Below are positions 7,227 to 15,492 of a stretch of 64,000 nucleotides of DNA, piece by piece (positions within the stretch are counted from its first letter, which is position 1; each line of letters starts with the position of its first letter). The stretch is from Curtobacterium sp. MCJR17_020. Its GTDB lineage: Bacteria > Actinomycetota > Actinomycetes > Actinomycetales > Microbacteriaceae. The stretch is from positions 3,100,001 through 3,164,000 of the forward strand of contig NZ_CP126260.1 in NCBI RefSeq assembly GCF_003234365.2. The letters are read 5' to 3'. Under the pieces are notes generated by a model. It had not been told where the DNA came from. It did not search any database and saw only the letters and a program-made list of their open reading frames with translations. A program made the translations under genes and the position numbers.

Positions 7227-8666
7227 ATGAGCGACCGACTGCGTGCCGTCCGACCGTCCTCCGCCGTCGGACCCGGTGCCCGCCTCGCCGTCGTGGGCGC
7301 GGTCGTCGGGGTACTGGCCCTCGCGGGCGTCATCGCCTTCGGCGTCACGCATCTGGGGTTCCTCCGATCCGACACTCGTTCGTCATTCGTTGCGTGGACG
7401 CTGATCGCTTGGACGGTGTTCGTGATCGCCGTGCTCGCGCTGCGGTTCGTGCCCGCCCGGTGGATGACCGCCGTGGTCATGGTCGGGGCGGTGGTGGTCG
7501 GTCTCGCGGCACTGGCCGGCCCCCCGAGCACGAGCACCGACTCGGCGAGGTACGCGTGGGACGGCATCGTCCAGCATGCCGGAGTCTCACCGTACGCGCA
7601 CACCCCCCAGTCCACGGCTTTGTCCGGCCTGCGGCCGGATTGGCTGTTCCCGGACAAGGTGAACGGCACGTGCGACGACATCAAGCCCCGGTTCCGCGGC
7701 CTGGGCGACGGCGCGGACGGCCACTGCACCGCGATCAACCGGCCGGACGTGACGACGATCTACCCGCCGATGGCGCAGCTCTGGTTCGCCGCGGTCCGTG
7801 CGTTCGTGCCGGCGACCGCGCAGTACATGCCGTTCCAGGTGGCGGGCCTGCTCCTCTCGCTGGTCGTGAGCGTCGCCCTCGTCGTGGTGCTGCGGAAGAC
7901 CGGCCGTCCGACCTGGTGGGCGGCGCTCTGGGCCTGGTCGCCGCTCGTGGCGTCGGAGGCCGTGACGAACTCGCACGTCGATGCCCTCGGCGCGGCGCTC
8001 GCGACCGCGGGTGCCGTCCTCGTCGCGTTCGGTCGACCGATCTGGGGCGGGATCGCGCTCGGAGCGGCCACGGCCACCAAACTCATCCCTGCGATCGTGT
8101 ACCCGCCGTTGCTCGGCCGGTGGCGTTCCTGGTGGGCGATCCCGGTCGGGATCGCCGTGTTCGGGCTGCTCTACGTGCCGTACGTGCTGACGACGGGGCT
8201 CGACGTGCTCGGGTACCTGCCCGGCTACCTGAGCGAGGAGGGCTACGAGGACGGCTCGCGCTTCGCCCTGGTCTCGCTGGTGTTCCGGGGCGACGCCGCG
8301 ACCGTGGTGGTCGGGCTCGCCGTGCTGCTCGCCGCCTTCGTCGCGTGGCGGCTGTCCGACCCGTCGCGGCCGTGGTCCGGCGAGGTCCTGATGATCGGCG
8401 TGACGTTCCTGGCCGTGACCCCGCGCTACCCCTGGTACGCGCTGCTGCTCATCCCGTTCGTGGTGCTGTCGGGCCGGTGGGAGTGGCTGTCGATCGGGCT
8501 CGCCATCGCGCTGCGCGGGGTGTGGCCGTCGACGGACGCCTACCGGTGGTGGCTGCTCGCCGCCGTGGCCGTCATCGTGGTGGTCACGCTCCTGCGCACG
8601 AGCCGGTCGGACTGGCGGCGCTGGTGGGAACGGCTGTCGTTCCGGCGCGTCGAACACGTACGCTGA
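7227..8666 (+). CDS. GT87-like polyprenol-phosphate-dependent glycosyltransferase
   Basis: Integral membrane protein of 479 residues with about ten to twelve hydrophobic segments. The layout is that of GT-C enzymes: first helix, a short loop with acidic residues (STSTDSARYAWDG), a long extracytoplasmic loop, then helix-rich repeats. It resembles GT87/DUF2029 mannosyl- or arabinosyltransferases, which use polyprenyl-phosphate sugars on the outer face of the membrane. Only 21 nt separate its ATG from the divergent molybdoenzyme gene, so overlapping promoters or leaderless transcripts are likely. moaA starts 5 nt after its stop, although no functional link to molybdenum cofactor is evident. Confidence 0.75.
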   Translation: MSDRLRAVRPSSAVGPGARLAVVGAVVGVLALAGVIAFGVTHLGFLRSDTRSSFVAWTLIAWTVFVIAVLALRFVPARWMTAVVMVGAVVVGLAALAGPPSTSTDSARYAWDGIVQHAGVSPYAHTPQSTALSGLRPDWLFPDKVNGTCDDIKPRFRGLGDGADGHCTAINRPDVTTIYPPMAQLWFAAVRAFVPATAQYMPFQVAGLLLSLVVSVALVVVLRKTGRPTWWAALWAWSPLVASEAVTNSHVDALGAALATAGAVLVAFGRPIWGGIALGAATATKLIPAIVYPPLLGRWRSWWAIPVGIAVFGLLYVPYVLTTGLDVLGYLPGYLSEEGYEDGSRFALVSLVFRGDAATVVVGLAVLLAAFVAWRLSDPSRPWSGEVLMIGVTFLAVTPRYPWYALLLIPFVVLSGRWEWLSIGLAIALRGVWPSTDAYRWWLLAAVAVIVVVTLLRTSRSDWRRWWERLSFRRVEHVR

Positions 8667-8671
8667 GCCGC

Positions 8672-9736
8672 ATGGCACCCGCGACCCTGCTCGGCACGAC
8701 CGTGGACCCGGCGTCCGCCGGGCTCGTCGACCGCTTCGGGCGCCGTGCGATCGACCTGCGGGTGTCGCTGACCGAACGGTGCAACCTGCGCTGCACCTAC
8801 TGCATGCCGGCCGCCGGGCTGCCCTTCGCCCCCGACGACGCCCTGATGACCGCCGCCGAGATCGAGCGGCTGGTGCGGATCGGGGCGTCGCGGTTCGGCG
8901 TGCGCAAGGTGCGGTTCACCGGCGGCGAGCCGATGCTCCGGCACGACCTGGTCGACGTGATCGCCCGGTGCGCCGCGCTGCCCGACACCCCGGAACTGTC
9001 GCTCACCACGAACGCCATCGGTCTCGCCCACCGCGCTCAGGCCCTGTACGACGCCGGGCTGCGGCGCGTGAACGTGTCGCTCGACACCGTCGACCCGGAC
9101 GTGTTCACCACCGTGACCCGCCGCCCGTTCCTCGACAAGGTCATCGCCGGGCTGTCCGCCGCCCACGACGCCGGCCTCGACATCAAGGTCAACGCGGTGC
9201 TGCTGCGCGGGATCAACGACGAGGCCGCGCCCGAGCTGCTGCGCTGGTGCCTCGACCGCGGTTACGAGCTGCGGTTCATCGAGCAGATGCCGCTGGACCC
9301 CGACCACGCCTGGGACCGCACCGAGATGGTGACCGCTGCCGAGACCCGGGCGATGCTGGCGTCGTCGTTCGTGCTGACGCCGGACGAGGCCCCGCGTGAC
9401 GGCGCCCCGGCTGAGCGGTACCGGGTGCACGCACGTGACCACGCCGCTGCGTCGGGCATCGGCGTGCTGCTCGGCACCGTCGGGATCATCGCGAGCATCA
9501 CCGAGTCCTTCTGCGCCGACTGCACCCGCACCCGGTTGACCGCCGACGGCAACGTCCGGAGCTGCCTGTTCTCCGACGCCGAGACCGACGTGCTCGGCCC
9601 GATGCGCGCGGGGGTCTCCGACGACGAGGTGGCCGAGCTGTGGCGCCGGGCGATGTGGGCGAAGCCGCGCGACCACGGCGACGACAGCGACGAGCTCGTG
9701 CACCCGACGCGCGGCATGAGCGCGATCGGCGGCTGA
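8672..9736 (+). CDS. moaA: GTP 3',8-cyclase
   Basis: Radical SAM enzyme that starts molybdenum cofactor synthesis by rearranging GTP to 3',8-cyclo-GTP. The N-terminal cluster motif is CNLRCTYC (about residues 37-44), and the SAM-binding GGEP follows in FTGGEPMLRHDL. The C-terminal second [4Fe-4S] site is FCADCTRTRL with the third Cys in VRSCLF. The chain ends in IGG, as expected for the catalytically needed Gly-Gly tail. It is 354 residues long, a normal length. It is followed 3 nt later by moaD, so the two form a moaA-moaD unit. The partner moaC is not in the window. Confidence 0.96.
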   Translation: MAPATLLGTTVDPASAGLVDRFGRRAIDLRVSLTERCNLRCTYCMPAAGLPFAPDDALMTAAEIERLVRIGASRFGVRKVRFTGGEPMLRHDLVDVIARCAALPDTPELSLTTNAIGLAHRAQALYDAGLRRVNVSLDTVDPDVFTTVTRRPFLDKVIAGLSAAHDAGLDIKVNAVLLRGINDEAAPELLRWCLDRGYELRFIEQMPLDPDHAWDRTEMVTAAETRAMLASSFVLTPDEAPRDGAPAERYRVHARDHAAASGIGVLLGTVGIIASITESFCADCTRTRLTADGNVRSCLFSDAETDVLGPMRAGVSDDEVAELWRRAMWAKPRDHGDDSDELVHPTRGMSAIGG

Positions 9737-9739
9737 GCG

Positions 9740-9979
9740 GTGACCACGATCCGGTTCTTCGCCGCTGCCCGGGCGGCGGTCGGCGCGGACACGCTCACCA
9801 CCGCGGCCGGCACGCTCGACGAGGCGCTGCGCGAGGTCACCGCCACCGACCCATCGCGCTGGAGTGCGCTGCAGGAGCGGTGCTCGTACCTGGTCGACGG
9901 CGTGACGACCCGCGACCGAGCCACCGCGCTCGATGGAGTCGCGGTCGTCGACGTCATGCCCCCCTTCGCCGGCGGCTGA
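9740..9979 (+). CDS. moaD: molybdopterin synthase sulfur carrier subunit
   Basis: This 79-residue ubiquitin-fold protein carries the thiocarboxylate sulfur used by molybdopterin synthase. Its C-terminus PPFAGG has the Gly-Gly end that is adenylated and thiolated, presumably by the MoeB-rhodanese protein encoded at 14.3-15.4 kb. It starts with GTG 3 nt after moaA. The large partner subunit MoaE is not in the window. Confidence 0.93.
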   Translation: MTTIRFFAAARAAVGADTLTTAAGTLDEALREVTATDPSRWSALQERCSYLVDGVTTRDRATALDGVAVVDVMPPFAGG

Positions 9980-10126
9980 GCGGCCCCCGCTCGTTCCTTC
10001 CCAGAACGCCCGCGATGCCTGGTGTTTCCGGGCACACCGGGGCAGAACTTCCGACCAGGTACGCCCGATCCGGCCAGGTACGCCGCCCGGCCGCCGCGCC
10101 GCGCCGCGCCGCCGCTACCGCGGCCC

Positions 10127-11227
10127 CTACGGCGAGACGGACAGCACGATGAACGCGGCGAAGATCACCAGGTGCACCCCGCCCTGCAGTCGCGTCGCTC
10201 GACCCGGCAGCACGGTGAGCACCGCGGCGACGATCGTCAGCGCGAGCAGCACGATCTGCGACGACCCGAGCCCGAGCAGCAGCGTGCCCGACATGAACAG
10301 CGACGCCACCGCGATGGAGGGGATCGTCAGACCGATCGACGCCATCGCCGACCCCATCGCCAGGTTCAGGCTCGTCTGGATCCGGTTGCGGGCGGCGGCC
10401 TTCGACGCCGCGATGCCCTCGGGCAGCAGGATGAGCAGCGCGATCACGACGCCGACGAACGACGGCGGGAAGCCGACCGCGGCCACGCCGGCCTCGATCG
10501 CGGGCGACTCCACCTTGGCGAGCCCGACCACGGCGACCAGGGCGACGACCAGCAGCCCGAGCGACACCAGGGTGGTGCGACCGGACGGGCGTGCGGCATG
10601 GGCGTCCTCGGACTCGACGAGCACCCCGCCGGCACGGTTGACCGGCAGGAAGAAGTCGCGGTGGGCCACGGTCTGCGTCACGACGAACAGGCCGTAGAGC
10701 ACGATCGACGCCACGGCCACGAAGACGAGCTGCGTCCCGGTGAAGGACGCGTCGTCGGTGCCGGTGGTGAACGTGGGCAGCACCAGGGTCAGCACGGCGA
10801 GCGCGGCCACCGTCATCGTCGCGGCGCTCGCGCCCTCCTGGTTGAAGCGCACGGTGTTGTGCCGGAGCGTCCCGATCAGGATCGCGAGGCCGACCAACCC
10901 GTTCATCGTGATCATCACGGCCGAGAACACCGTGTCGCGCGCCAGGGTCTCGGCCTGGGCACCGCCGGAGCTCGACAGCGAGATGATCAGCGCGACCTCG
11001 ATGATCGTGACCGCGACGGCGAGCACGAGTGAGCCGAAGGGTTCCCCGACCCGGTGCGCGACGACCTCGGCGTGGTGCACCGCCGCGAGCACGGTGGCGG
11101 CGAGCACGACCGCGACGATCGCCACGACCACGGTGCCGAGTCCGTAGCGGCCGTACGAGAACGCGAGCACGACGGCCGCCAGGATCGGGATGGCCACGGG
11201 CCACGCCTTGGGGAACCAGGAGGTCAT
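10127..11227 (-). CDS. chaA: ChaA-type Ca2+(Na+)/H+ antiporter
   Basis: Integral membrane exchanger of 366 residues with about 11 hydrophobic segments in two repeated halves. The acidic helices typical of the CaCA family are visible: VTIIEVALIIS in the first half and ALLILLPEGIAASKAA in the second, each with the conserved Glu. It would expel calcium or sodium in exchange for protons. The gene is convergent with moaD and lies 12 nt upstream of modC on the same strand, so it is likely outside the mod operon functionally even if partly co-transcribed. The gap of 147 bases to moaD contains no clear feature. Confidence 0.88.
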   Translation of the reverse strand: MTSWFPKAWPVAIPILAAVVLAFSYGRYGLGTVVVAIVAVVLAATVLAAVHHAEVVAHRVGEPFGSLVLAVAVTIIEVALIISLSSSGGAQAETLARDTVFSAVMITMNGLVGLAILIGTLRHNTVRFNQEGASAATMTVAALAVLTLVLPTFTTGTDDASFTGTQLVFVAVASIVLYGLFVVTQTVAHRDFFLPVNRAGGVLVESEDAHAARPSGRTTLVSLGLLVVALVAVVGLAKVESPAIEAGVAAVGFPPSFVGVVIALLILLPEGIAASKAAARNRIQTSLNLAMGSAMASIGLTIPSIAVASLFMSGTLLLGLGSSQIVLLALTIVAAVLTVLPGRATRLQGGVHLVIFAAFIVLSVSP

Positions 11228-11239
11228 CCGTCCATTGTC

Positions 11240-12265
11240 TCAACCGCGTGGCGCGTACACCGCCAGCTCGGACGCCGGGACGTCGACGTGGACCGCGTCG
11301 CCGGGTCCGATCCCGAGTGCCGTGACGCGCGCCAGGGTCAGGTCCGCGACCAGGTCGCCGGAGCGCACCCGCACCAGACCGTCCCGCGGTTCGAGCGACG
11401 TGACGGTGCGCTCCGGTCCGGCGCCGTCCCGCGTGAGCACGGCGGCCGTCGGGTGGAAGGCGCCCAGGGCGGGCCGACCGGGAGGCACGGCGTGCGTCCC
11501 GGACGCCAGCTCGCCCCCGCCGTCGGTCGCGATCCCACCCGCGGTGGCGGTCCCGCGCACCAGCGCGAGTCCGGAGAACGCCGCCGCGAAGGCACTCGTG
11601 GGCCGTCCGAGCACTTCCGCTGGGGTGCCGTCCTCGACGACCCGGCCGTGCTCGACGACGACGACCCGGTCGGCCAGGGCGACGACCTCGACCGGGTCGT
11701 GGGTCACCAGGACGCTCGGGCGCCCGGCGATCGCGGTGCGGAGGGCTGCACGGACCTCGTCGCGCGCGGCGACGTCGAGCGCCGACGTCGGTTCGTCGAG
11801 CAGCAGGACCGCCGGGTCGGTGGCGAGCGCCCGGGCGATCGCGACGCGCTGGGCCTGCCCGCCGGACAGCGCGTCGGGGCTCCGTCCTGCCAGGTCGTCG
11901 ATGCCGACGGCCGCCAGGGCACGGAGCGCGCGGGCACGGGCCGCGGCTCGTCGGACGCCGGCTGCCCGCGGGCCGAACGCCACGTTGCCGACCACGTCGA
12001 GGAACGGGAACAGGTCCGGCCGTTGGGCGACGAGTCCGACGCGGCGGCGGTGGGCGGGGACGGTCCGCCGCCGGTCCGACACGACGGTGCCGCCGAGGAC
12101 CACCTGGCCGGCGTCGATCGGCAGCAGGCCGGCGAGGGCCTCGACCACGGTGGACTTGCCCGCGCCGTTCGGCCCGATGACGGCCACGCACTCCCCCGTC
12201 GCCACCTCGAGGGCGACGTCGACCCCGCGTCGCCCGACGACGATCCGCGCGGTGACCCCGGTCAC
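11240..12265 (-). CDS. modC: molybdate ABC transporter, ATP-binding protein
   Basis: ATPase of the molybdate importer (341 residues, cytosolic face). Walker A GPNGAGKST lies at about 31-39, then a Q-loop, the signature LSGGQAQRVAIARAL, Walker B LLLDEPTSALD and the switch His in VLVTHDP. After the ABC domain comes a C-terminal TOBE-like region (VTSLEPRDGLVRVRSGDL onward), which in ModC proteins binds oxyanion or regulates activity. The GTG start overlaps the modB stop (GTGA). It is the last gene of the regulator-modA-modB-modC run, with chaA beyond. Confidence 0.93.
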   Translation of the reverse strand: MTGVTARIVVGRRGVDVALEVATGECVAVIGPNGAGKSTVVEALAGLLPIDAGQVVLGGTVVSDRRRTVPAHRRRVGLVAQRPDLFPFLDVVGNVAFGPRAAGVRRAAARARALRALAAVGIDDLAGRSPDALSGGQAQRVAIARALATDPAVLLLDEPTSALDVAARDEVRAALRTAIAGRPSVLVTHDPVEVVALADRVVVVEHGRVVEDGTPAEVLGRPTSAFAAAFSGLALVRGTATAGGIATDGGGELASGTHAVPPGRPALGAFHPTAAVLTRDGAGPERTVTSLEPRDGLVRVRSGDLVADLTLARVTALGIGPGDAVHVDVPASELAVYAPRG

Positions 12266-13062
12266 GCTGCCACGCCCCGGGTCCGGAGCGACGAGGCGCC
12301 GATGACCACGACGGCGACCACGACGAGCACGACCGCCAGTGCGACAGCGGTGTCCGGGTCGACCTCGCGCTGCAGGTAGATCTCCAGCGGCAGGGTCCGG
12401 GTGACCCCCTGCAGGCTGCCCGCGAACGTCAGGGTCGCACCGAACTCGCCGAGCGCTCGCGCGAAGCAGAGCACCAGGCCGGAGACGATGCCGGGCAGGA
12501 CCCTCGGGGTCGTGACGGTGAGGAACGTCCGGGTGGGACCGGCGCCGAGGGTGGCGGCGACCCGCTCGTACCGGTCCCCCTCGACGCGGAGCGCGCCCTC
12601 GATCGAGGAGACCAGGAACGGCATGGCGACGAACGTCTGCGCGATGACGACCGCCGTGGTGGTGAACGCGATGTGCAGCCCGTGGTCGTCGAGGAACGCC
12701 CCGACCACCCCGAGGCGACCGAACGCCGCCAGCAGCGCGAGCCCGCCGACGACGGGCGGCAGCACGAGCGGCAGCAGCACGACGGCGCGGGCAACGCCCA
12801 CCCACCGTGACCGGGACCGGGCGAACAGCACGGCGAGCGGGTACCCGAGCACGAACGCGACGGCCGTGGCGGTCAGCGCGGTGCCGAGGCTGAGCCCGAG
12901 GGCCGTGAGCGACGCCGTCGAGCTGACGAGGGCGACGAACGACGACCAGTCGACCCGACCGAGCATCGCGAGCACGGGGACGACGACAAACAGGCCGCCC
13001 AGCACCGCGGGCAGCGGGAGCCACCAGGCGACCGGTGGCCGTCCGTCAGCCCGCGAGGCCAC
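12262..13062 (-). CDS. modB: molybdate ABC transporter, permease
   Basis: Membrane channel of the molybdate importer (266 residues, about six hydrophobic segments). The cytoplasmic EAA-like loop that docks on ModC is RYERVAATLGAGPTRTF, with GLVLCFARALGEFGATL after it, a stretch very typical of ModB/CysT permeases. modA ends 3 nt before its ATG, and modC overlaps its stop by 4 nt. Confidence 0.95.
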   Translation of the reverse strand: MASRADGRPPVAWWLPLPAVLGGLFVVVPVLAMLGRVDWSSFVALVSSTASLTALGLSLGTALTATAVAFVLGYPLAVLFARSRSRWVGVARAVVLLPLVLPPVVGGLALLAAFGRLGVVGAFLDDHGLHIAFTTTAVVIAQTFVAMPFLVSSIEGALRVEGDRYERVAATLGAGPTRTFLTVTTPRVLPGIVSGLVLCFARALGEFGATLTFAGSLQGVTRTLPLEIYLQREVDPDTAVALAVVLVVVAVVVIGASSLRTRGVAA

Positions 13063-13065
13063 GGG

Positions 13066-13875
13066 TCACGGCTTCCCGAACCCGGCGGCGGTGAGCACCT
13101 TCTGGCCCGTGGCGGACCGGACGTAGTCGGAGAACGCCTGCGCGAGCTCCGGGTCCTCGGACGCCTTGAGCACGCCGACCGGGTACGTGTTGACGGCCTT
13201 GCTCGACTCGTCGAACGGGACACCGTCGACCTTGCCGTCGGCGCCCTGCACGTCGGTCACGTAGACCAGCCCGGCGTCGGCCTGACCGGACTCGACCTTG
13301 CCGAGCACGTCGGTGACGGACTGCTCCTCGCTGACGGGCTGCAGGTCGACGCCCGAGGCGGACTCGACCTTCGCCGTCGCGGCACCGCACGGCACCGGGG
13401 CGGCGCACGTGACGAGCTGGACGTCGGAGCCGGTCAGGTCGTCGAGGCTCGTGATGCCCTTCGGGTTGCCCGGCGCGACGGCGATCTCGAGGACGTTCGT
13501 CGCGAAGTCCTCCGGTGACCCGCTCGCCAGGTCGGTCGCGGACAGCTTCGCCATGTTCGCCTCGTCGGCGGACGCGAACACGTCGGCGGGGGCACCGTTC
13601 TGGATCTGGGTGACGAGGTCACTCGACCCCGCGAACGAGAACTCGATCGAGGCGCCGGGGTTCGCGAGCTCGAAGTCCTTGCCGAGCGTGGTGAAGGTCT
13701 TCTGGAGCGACGCCGCCGCGAACACCGTGATCGAGCCCGACACGCCTGCGTCCGCGCTCGACGACGATGACGGCGACGACGACCCGGCCGGAGCGTCGGC
13801 GGTGGAACACGACGCCAGGCCGAGCGCCGCGACGACGGCGAGGGGCACGAGCAGCGAGCGAGGACGTCGGGTCAT
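13066..13875 (-). CDS. modA: molybdate-binding lipoprotein
   Basis: Solute-binding lipoprotein of 269 residues. A signal peptide with the lipobox LASC (Cys at about 23) anchors it to the outer face of the membrane, followed by a Ser-rich linker. The mature domain starts SGSITVFAAASLQKTF, the classic ModA opening whose Ser and Ala contribute to oxyanion binding. FAGSSDLVTQI, PADVFASAD and the closing GLVYVTDV block also match the family. The ATG overlaps the stop of the HTH-TOBE regulator by 4 nt, which places the regulator first in the operon. Confidence 0.95.
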   Translation of the reverse strand: MTRRPRSLLVPLAVVAALGLASCSTADAPAGSSSPSSSSSADAGVSGSITVFAAASLQKTFTTLGKDFELANPGASIEFSFAGSSDLVTQIQNGAPADVFASADEANMAKLSATDLASGSPEDFATNVLEIAVAPGNPKGITSLDDLTGSDVQLVTCAAPVPCGAATAKVESASGVDLQPVSEEQSVTDVLGKVESGQADAGLVYVTDVQGADGKVDGVPFDESSKAVNTYPVGVLKASEDPELAQAFSDYVRSATGQKVLTAAGFGKP

Positions 13876-14288
13876 CGGGGGTCCTCCTGGTGGGTGGGCG
13901 CCTCGACGGTGACCATCGTGGCCTTGACGGACGCCACGGCGACGGACCCGACCTCGAGCCCGAGGTCGCGCACCGCCTCGGCGCTCATGAGCGAGACCAC
14001 GCGGTGCGGGCCGCACTGCAGTTCGACCTGCGCCATCACGGTGTCGACGACCAGGTCGGTGACGATGCCGACGAAGCGGTTCCGTGCCGAGCTCTTCACG
14101 CCGGTGTCCGGGGCGGCCAGCTCGGTGCTCCGCGCCCGGGCGTACTCGGCCACCTGCCGACCGTCGACGACGGCGCGACCGGCGTCGTCGGTGGCCCGGT
14201 CGAAGGTGCCCCCGTCGACGAGTCGACGCACGGTGTCGTCACTCACCCCGAGGAAGGCAGCAGCATCGCGGATCCGCAGTTGCGTCAT
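13872..14288 (-). CDS. HTH-TOBE molybdate-responsive regulator
   Basis: This 138-residue protein joins an N-terminal excisionase/MerR-like helix-turn-helix (RIRDAAAFLGVSDDTVRRL) to a single C-terminal TOBE (Mop) domain (about 70-130). Single TOBE domains assemble to bind molybdate or tungstate. It is therefore a compact stand-in for ModE: DNA binding plus a molybdate sensor. It is first in the operon with modABC and its stop overlaps the modA start, so feedback control of molybdate uptake is likely. It could instead be a Mop-like storage protein, but the HTH argues for regulation. Confidence 0.88.
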   Translation of the reverse strand: MTQLRIRDAAAFLGVSDDTVRRLVDGGTFDRATDDAGRAVVDGRQVAEYARARSTELAAPDTGVKSSARNRFVGIVTDLVVDTVMAQVELQCGPHRVVSLMSAEAVRDLGLEVGSVAVASVKATMVTVEAPTHQEDPR

Positions 14289-14341
14289 GATACGACGATC
14301 CTAGCCGCGGAAGCGGCGCTCTGGACCCGATCAGTGTCGGA

Positions 14342-15397
14342 TCAGGGCATCAGCCCGTTCGCCACGGGCAACCCTTCGCGGCGCCAGGCCTCGAACCCGC
14401 CGTCGAGGACCGCCACGTGCCTCCAGGCCGGTTGTGCGGCAGCCCACGCGTCCGCACGCGGACCACGGGCGCAGTAGACGACCACGTCCGCCGCATCGGT
14501 GTCGTCCGTGACGGCTCCGGCGACCACCCCGTCCGCCCGTTCGGCGTCGGTGCGCACGTCGACGACGACCACCGGGTCCGCCGGGTCGGCCAGGCGCGCG
14601 GCGAGCGCTGACGGGGCGATGCGGTCGGTCCGAGCGGGAGCGACCACGACGGGTCGGTGTGATGCCGGTCCGCGCCGGACGGGGCTCTCGCTCCACCGCC
14701 AGCGGCGTGCGTCGACGGTCAGGACCCGTCCGAGCAGCGGTTCGCCGGTGCCGGTGACCAGGGCCAGCACCTGTCCGGCCATCACCGCTCCGACGGCGCC
14801 GCACAGTGCCGGCACGACGCCGTCCAGGGCGCAGGAGCCCTCGTCGGGCAGGGCCTCGGGGTGCAGGTCGTGGAAGTCGACGCCGTCCGGTCCGGCGTCG
14901 CGGAACACGCTGACCTGGCCGTCGTGACCGAGCACCGTGCCCCAGACGAACGGCACGCCGGCGTCGGCGCAGGCGTCCGAGACCGCTCGGGTGACCAGGA
15001 CGGAGTCCGCCGCGTCGACGACCACGTCGTGCCCGGCGACGAGCTCCGGGGTGAAGGACCCGACCACGGCGACGGCGTCGAGTTCCGGGTCGACGGCGCG
15101 GGCCCGGGCGACGGCGACCCCGGCCTTCGACGATCCGACGTCGGCAGCGGTGAAGAGCGTCTGGCGCGCGAGGTTCGAGGCGTCGACGACGTCGGGGTCG
15201 ACCACCGTGAGCCGTCCGACCCCGGCGAGGTACGCGACGACGGGCGCGCCGAGCCCACCGGCGCCGACCACCAGGACGCGTGAAGCGGCCAGCCGCCGGA
15301 GCCCGACGGCGCCGACGTCGGACAGGGCAGCGGTCCGCGAGCCGAGCCGTGTCCGCCACGGGGAGAGCGCTGCGACGGGGGCGACGAGGGGGTCCAT
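14342..15397 (-). CDS. MoaD-adenylating E1-like protein with rhodanese domain (MoeB/MoeZ type)
   Basis: This 351-residue protein would adenylate the MoaD C-terminus and load sulfur onto it. The ThiF/MoeB domain shows the nucleotide loop VLVVGAGGLGAPV, then VVDASNLARQTLF and SKAGVAVARARA. The adenylation Cys is probably in EGSCALDGV. The C-terminal rhodanese domain has an active-site loop beginning YCARGPR. Unlike most MoeB proteins it has no paired CxxC zinc sites, and the usual DNF/TR segment reads ADSVLVTR. Start: the ATG giving MDPLVAPVA matches family N-termini; an ATG 36 nt upstream is possible. It lies 53 nt downstream of the mod operon, not inside it. Confidence 0.85.
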   Translation of the reverse strand: MDPLVAPVAALSPWRTRLGSRTAALSDVGAVGLRRLAASRVLVVGAGGLGAPVVAYLAGVGRLTVVDPDVVDASNLARQTLFTAADVGSSKAGVAVARARAVDPELDAVAVVGSFTPELVAGHDVVVDAADSVLVTRAVSDACADAGVPFVWGTVLGHDGQVSVFRDAGPDGVDFHDLHPEALPDEGSCALDGVVPALCGAVGAVMAGQVLALVTGTGEPLLGRVLTVDARRWRWSESPVRRGPASHRPVVVAPARTDRIAPSALAARLADPADPVVVVDVRTDAERADGVVAGAVTDDTDAADVVVYCARGPRADAWAAAQPAWRHVAVLDGGFEAWRREGLPVANGLMP

Positions 15398-15492
15398 CCC
15401 GTCATTCTGGCCGGTCGCGCCGAATCCCTGCATGTGAATGCTCAGCGGGTGGACGCGGCGGATGCTCAGTGCCGCTCGGTACGGTCGCGGGC

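Noticed and set aside
7166..8671. N-terminal extension of moaA through the glycosyltransferase
   Set aside because: The 856-residue open frame is only the moaA frame left open; the true moaA begins with the ATG at 8672 just before the radical SAM domain.
10021..10038. Dyad GGTGT...ACACC in the moaD-chaA gap
   Set aside because: The arms are five bases with no supporting T-run or repeat; not different from chance here.
9954..12191. 745-residue frame opposite the intergenic region and across chaA and modC on the minus strand
   Set aside because: It is a different frame from chaA and modC, both well supported, and is dominated by Arg/Gly/Pro.
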